A DNA stretch of 64,000 nt from Psettodes erumei (lineage: Eukaryota; Chordata; Actinopteri; Pleuronectiformes; Psettodidae), in the NCBI GenBank assembly GCA_016785225.1, contig JAFBJZ010000614.1, positions 81,001 to 145,000 on the forward strand, read 5' to 3'. A program made the translations under genes and the position numbers. This document shows, in pieces, positions 59,165-64,000 of this stretch. Positions within the stretch are counted from its first letter, which is position 1. Each line of letters begins with the position of its first letter. Under the pieces are notes generated by a model. The model saw nothing but the letters and a program-made list of their open reading frames with translations. It was not told where the DNA came from and searched no databases.

Positions 59165-59643
59165 TTCCTTTGCTTCTTTCTCTTCGTTCCTTTCCTTCCC
59201 TCCTTCCTCCCTCCCTTAATTGCATCATACCTCATATCCTTTGCTCCTCTTTTACTCCCTTGCTCCTTGTCTTCATTCCTTCCTCCCTCCCTCCTTATAG
59301 TTCATCCGCCGTTCCCTCTGTGTCTATTTTGCTCCTTCCCTTACATCCTCTGTTTGTTCTCTTCTTCCTTGCACCCTGCCTCCTTCACTTACATCATTCT
59401 TCCTTCAATTTGTTCCTACTTATCTCCTTTCACTTATTCATTTCTTCCTTTTTGTTTTTCTCATACATGCCTTTCTTTACATCCTACCCTTGTCCTTCTT
59501 CCCTTAGATCCTTCCTCCTCCATCTTTCTTCTGTTTCTCTCCTTCCTCCTTCCATCTCCTCCTTTACCTCCTCCATCTCTTTTTTGTTTCCTCCTTTCTG
59601 CCCCCTTATCCATCTCTTTCCTCCTGCCATTCTTTCTCCTCTG
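59165..59643 (+). repeat. Long degenerate polypyrimidine tract
   Basis: About 480 bases of CCTT/TCCT/CTTC words with few purines. The 261-codon Ser/Leu/Pro/Phe frame over it has no domain and reflects composition. Confidence 0.9.
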
Positions 59644-60038
59644 CAGGTTGATCAATACTGATAAATTATTGATTACTTTGAGGAATTCAATCAGAGCCCA
59701 CTGTCAAACAAGTATCATCCAGTTCGGACCATCTTTCCATTGCTACAAAAGGACGAGAGAGAAAAGAGGGAGGAAAGGAGGAGAGGAAGCGAGGAGGAAC
59801 AGGGGATGCAGAGAAGTGTGAAGTGAACGAGAAAGAAGAGCGATGGATGATAAAGATGGAGGGATGGATGAAGAGGAGCAGCTCTCTCTCTGTCTGGATA
59901 CTTCCAGTGTTTTGGAAACTTAATCAGCATCTCTCTTTCTCTCTCTCTCCATTTTCCTCCACCCCTTTTCTTCTTCCGTCTGCCCCTTTTCTTTCTCTCT
60001 CTCTCTGGCTAAACAAGAACGGATGTCTGGCTCAGATA

Positions 60039-60074
<36 letters not shown>

Positions 60075-60132
60075 GTGTTTTATCTGTAGTGATTTCGCCA
60101 TAATCTGCTATAGACTCTGCTGCCATTAATCA

Positions 60133-60169
<37 letters not shown>

Positions 60170-60229
60170 CGTGTGTGTGCGTACAGTTTGTCCATCCCTC
60201 AACTGTATGGATTACCCAGACTGCAGCAG

Positions 60230-60276
<47 letters not shown>

Positions 60277-60972
60277 CTTGCTTCACTTACAGAGATAATG
60301 CATTCCTGAGCCCCTTTACCCAGACCCTAACCTGAACCTGGTTCTGAGCTGAACCTCTCAAACCAAGTCTCAACCAACAGTCTGGACCGGGGGGGGGGCT
60401 CACAAGTCAAGTCAAGTTTAAGGCTTAAGTTTGTGCGCAAAACCAAGAGTGGAAATATTTATTATACAACAGTTAGATATTAAACTATGCTTTTAAATCT
60501 TGGTTGATGAGGAGTTTCTGATAAAAAGTCGATGGAGGCAGATTTTCTCACAGGCCGCTGCTGCTCAGTGTTGAAGGGTGGACGCACGTGACCACAGCGT
60601 CAGTCACATAGTTATTCACCACAGTTCCTCTCCTCAAACTCCTGCCTGTGCGTCTGCACAGCGGCGCTGTGTGAAAGTTGTGGTGTTTCAAATGTAAAAA
60701 CAAGTGCGTGTCAACAAAAAGTTAGTAAGTGTCCCTCCTTCTTTTGCGTGTTGTCAGATATCGACCTGCCGGGCACAGTGTCATTATTACTGACAGAAAT
60801 GATGTGTAACTTCTACTGTGGCGAGCGAATTAGTTATATTTTAAAATGCATGTTGAGTGAAGTGTTCATCCGGCCGTTTAAAGCACGAAAAACAAACTCA
60901 CAATTTGTAGAAGTCGTTAAATCCTGTAAAAGTTAATGCAGACATACTTCAAACAAAGCTACTGGCAGACAG

Positions 60973-61004
<32 letters not shown>

Positions 61005-61734
61005 TCTGATCCAGGCGGTGTGACCAGGTGGTTTCTGGGTAAAGGCTCTGGCATGTCGCCACACACACACAGATGGTTACCAACCTCCACTATCGTCTAC
61101 CTCGCTCCACCTCTCTCTCTCTCTCTCTCTGTACAATATCCTCGTGCACACTGCCACCCAACATATGCCCTGCTGAATGGGTCACTGAGCACACACACAC
61201 ACACACAGACACACACACACACACACACACACTCACGCACACACACTGCGGCTGGTTCTTTTGTTTTAATGAGTGTGAGTTGATTCATTGATAGATCTAA
61301 TCAGTGACCACTGTTATTTAAGTCATGAAGTTGGTTATTAAGTGAATTTAAATTTAATCTCTAATGATTTCCTGGATGTTGGTTTGAAGAATCGCTTAAA
61401 TCTCCAGGAACTAAAGACGGAAATCTGCAAATCTCCTGCTTGAAATGGGAACAAAAGGTGCCAATTCTGAATGTGACAATATTTCTTCATTCACAATTTT
61501 TATCAGACATGTTTTGTCTGACCACAACAGTCACTTTCTGCACAGAAAACTGTTCATATTTCCTTAAATCTGAGGAGCTTGACCTTGGCCTTTATGCGTG
61601 AAAAATGACTGAAGACATAATCGATTATCTCGGCTGTTGCTGATTAGTTTACTGTGGTTAGGTGTGGTGGGGGAGGGAGCAAATGACTGACTGGTCAAAT
61701 GGAATAAGTGGATTAAAAGTATCTGCCGGGCTTT

Positions 61735-61736
<2 letters not shown>

Positions 61737-61783
<47 letters not shown>
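61737..61783 (+). repeat. (CA)n microsatellite
   Basis: About 23 CA units. Confidence 0.95.
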
Positions 61784-61791
<8 letters not shown>

Positions 61792-62574
61792 CCAGACAGA
61801 TACTTTGATTTGAAGCAGTCCCCTGAACTCAAACGGGCCCATCTCTCCTCACAACAACTCCGCTGCGAGAACTCGCCTTCATCAGACAGTGGCGGTTCTG
61901 TGCGGTACGTCGAGCAGAAATCTAATGTTGCCGGCGGGGGCAGTAGCCAGGCACTGCCGGATTAACCTGTTAAAAGGCCCCCCAGGGCAAAAACGCTGCC
62001 GTTTCCTCCAACTTCCCGGCATGTGCAGCGCACACAGCACACTATAGATAACTGCGCTGGTCCCAGACTCGCTGTGATTTGAGGAAACACAAATTTATTT
62101 AGGAAACTGCAGCAGTAGCATAGCTACAAAAAAAAGAAAAAAGGAGCCTCAGTAACAACGTGTGTCTGTGTGTTTTTATTCATGGCCTGAGAAGAAGAAA
62201 TGTGATTTATACACGAGAGCAGAGTTCATGAAATCAGCCAAAAAAAAACAATTTAGCAAATCTGTATTTCCTGTCATTTTGTATGACTGTGCGACTGACT
62301 GATCAATCACAAATAATCAATCTGTATTTACTTTCACTTCAGTCTCTCTCTCTCAGGAGAAGGAAGGATGCAGGATACGACTGTGGATTCTTCATCATTG
62401 TGTGTGTGTGTGTGTGTGTGTGTGTCTTGTGTGTCCCTGAACATATGGTGGAGGACCGAGGCCTCGCTACACAGCTGTCTAACCCCCCCACAACACACAC
62501 ACACACGCACGTATGAGCTATTGGGTGAAGAAATGTAGCTGCTACATGGAAACAAACCAAAGAACATGAAGCAT

Positions 62575-62615
<41 letters not shown>

Positions 62616-62922
62616 TTGTTTCTGCAGTGTTACATGATGGTTTCAGACACACACTACAAGGGAAAATAAATAAGTTCCATATCAGGTGACTCTGCAGGAT
62701 CCATCAGACACCGGTGCAGCAGGTAGTCTGACCTTTAAGTAATCCTTCACCAAAAACTGATCCAGCTGCAGTTTGAATTTTCTGAACTCAAACCAGCACC
62801 ACCAGGTAAACTCCTGAAATCACACCGTGACGAGAGGCCGAGGAGGACGCATGCATGTCCGTGACCTTCCTCTCTGAGCAGGGGGGGGGCATTGAGCCCA
62901 TTGCCACCCCCCCGCTCTCACA

Positions 62923-62983
<61 letters not shown>
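62923..62983 (+). repeat. (CA)n microsatellite
   Basis: About 30 CA units, just right of a G run and a C-rich run (62880-62913). Confidence 0.95.
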
Positions 62984-62985
<2 letters not shown>

Positions 62986-64000
62986 CACAGTCACACACCC
63001 GATCACCTGAGCTGCTTGTGACATATTTAGTAAAGTTATTTTAAACTGTAAGTAATCTACTCCTTCCTGAGGGTTGTAGGTTTTGAGCATGGGCACGTGT
63101 ACCCCCCCCATGATCACCCCCCCACCTGTTGATCCCAAACTTAGTGACAATGTGACTTTTTTAAACATATCTTTTAGATGTGACAGCACAAAGCGGCTGC
63201 TGTGAGGAACAGAGCTTTCTTATGGAGATTACAGATTTCTGTGTGTGTGTGTCTGGGGTGGGTGGATGGTGGGGGGGTTGGGGGTGACGGTGTGCATGGG
63301 GGGGTGTTGTTGGGGTTCCCTGAAAACATTTCCTCATGTTACAAAACCCAGAGAAGCCCTCCACCGGCCCACAATGCATGACTACACACACTGCAAAAAC
63401 TACAACGCTGCCGGGGGAGAGGGAGAGGAGGGAGGTGGGGCTGGGGTGTGTGTGTGTGTGTGTGTGTGGGGGGGGGGGTCCAGACAGAGAGAAGCAGAGG
63501 TCAAGCTGTCTGTGAGAAGGTGGAGAGGGAGGGGGGGAGGTGACCAGGGGCTCTTCACAGCCTGAATAGAAGCTCCCGCGGGGCCCTCAGTGTTTGGACG
63601 TTCGCTTTTGTCCAACACACTTGTTCCTCTTTTCTGCTTCTATGGACGTAATCTGCTCCACACTTCTCCTCCGGACAGCAGGAGGAGGAGGAGGGCAGGC
63701 AGAGGAAGAGGAAGGGTAGCAGGAGAAGAAAAGGTACTGTATAGGAGGATTAGGGCAGGAAGGGAAGTATGAGAGGGAGCAAGGAAGAAAGGGCGAAGGA
63801 AGGGTGAGAGGAGAGGAGTAGGAGGTGGGAGAAGAAGAACCAGCGGTGCGACCAGCACTGTTGCACTGAGTGACATGTTTCTTCATCATCATGAACACAA
63901 ACACACACACACACACATTGTCCTTCTGCCACAAATAAACACATCAGCACCGAATGTGGATTAATCCGCTGCTGAAAATAGTCCCACAAACAAACAGTGA

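Larger units (their letters stand above)
12600..64000 (-). other. nfic: nfic locus: 3' half of a nuclear factor I gene
   Basis: Nine coding exons join in frame in the order 50575-50510, 49521-49447, 40458-40341, 39014-38887, 35476-35312, 30757-30579, 29423-29258, 28595-28507, 22943-22929. All introns are GT/AG. NFI proteins bind TTGGC(N5)GCCAA as dimers through an N-terminal domain, encoded mainly by a large exon 2 that is absent here. The present exons supply the variable, proline- and serine-rich transactivation half in the nucleus. The member is judged NFIC from remembered C-terminal sequence; NFIX is the main alternative. Numbering assumes the usual 11-exon layout, with exon 3 the first one seen. 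Confidence 0.85.
50576..64000 (-). other. nfic: nfic intron 2 (continues beyond the window)
   Basis: At least 13.4 kb with no open frame resembling the NFI DNA-binding domain. It is packed with CA/GT arrays (50885-50921, 56555-56579, 57070-57112, 57629-57691, 57986-58021, 58878-58904, 59043-59104, 60041-60070, 60136-60170, 60234-60272, 61190-61232, 61737-61783, 62398-62425, 62582-62613, 62923-62983, 63446-63466). Also present are poly(C) at 52548-52578, (GA)n at 53746-53780, a CpG-rich segment at 51530-51770, a YY1-motif cluster at 56999-57976 and a pyrimidine tract at 59165-59643. Confidence 0.75.

Noticed and set aside
59036..59821. 261-codon open frame on the plus strand
   Set aside because: It begins in a CA repeat (Thr-His) and continues through a pyrimidine tract; low complexity only.
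50576..64000. Search for the NFI DNA-binding-domain exon in intron 2
   Set aside because: No frame resembling the conserved NFI domain is present on the minus strand; it must lie beyond 64000.

Overview
The window is vertebrate, almost certainly teleost fish, genomic DNA. It is a low-coding-density locus with split genes and GT/AG introns. It carries very many (CA/GT)n microsatellites and several worn copies of interspersed repeats of kinds that are common in fish. Nothing in it is bacterial, plasmid or phage, and I see no tRNA, rRNA or CRISPR array.

The main gene is on the minus strand and fills most of the window. Nine consecutive coding exons (positions 50575 down to 22929) join in frame into the C-terminal half of a nuclear factor I (NFI/CTF) transcription factor. 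The closest family member from memory is NFIC: an exon reading ...RYHPQETLKEFVQLVCP..., a proline-rich exon with MLPPPPPPPMARPVPLP, and the end ...RFVSVGPRDPGF...WYLG-stop. The upstream exons coding for the DNA-binding domain are not in the window, so intron 2 runs from 50576 past 64000. About 333 residues are encoded here. After the stop codon at 22929 comes a long stretch with few microsatellites that I read as a long 3' UTR, ending at a poly(A) signal near 17668 and/or 12619.

At the left edge, on the plus strand, are the last two coding exons (432-528 and 1275-1385) and the 3' UTR of a second gene, which converges on nfic. Its last 68 residues are clear, but I could not identify the protein. 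Between the two genes (about 2.66-12.6 kb) I see only repeats and a few possible conserved noncoding blocks.

The introns of nfic hold most of the unusual structure. This includes near-kilobase polypurine/polypyrimidine tracts on alternating strands, a degenerate AGT-triplet array of about 440 bp, a (TATC)n block and Z-DNA-prone (GT)n(GC)5. CA tracts lie a few bases behind several 5' splice sites, and a run of same-orientation YY1-like GCCAT motifs lies in a CpG-richer part of intron 2. A perfect 22-bp inverted repeat with a 7-base loop lies in the possible distal 3' UTR. I found no convincing new multi-gene system; the best leads are regulatory or structural.
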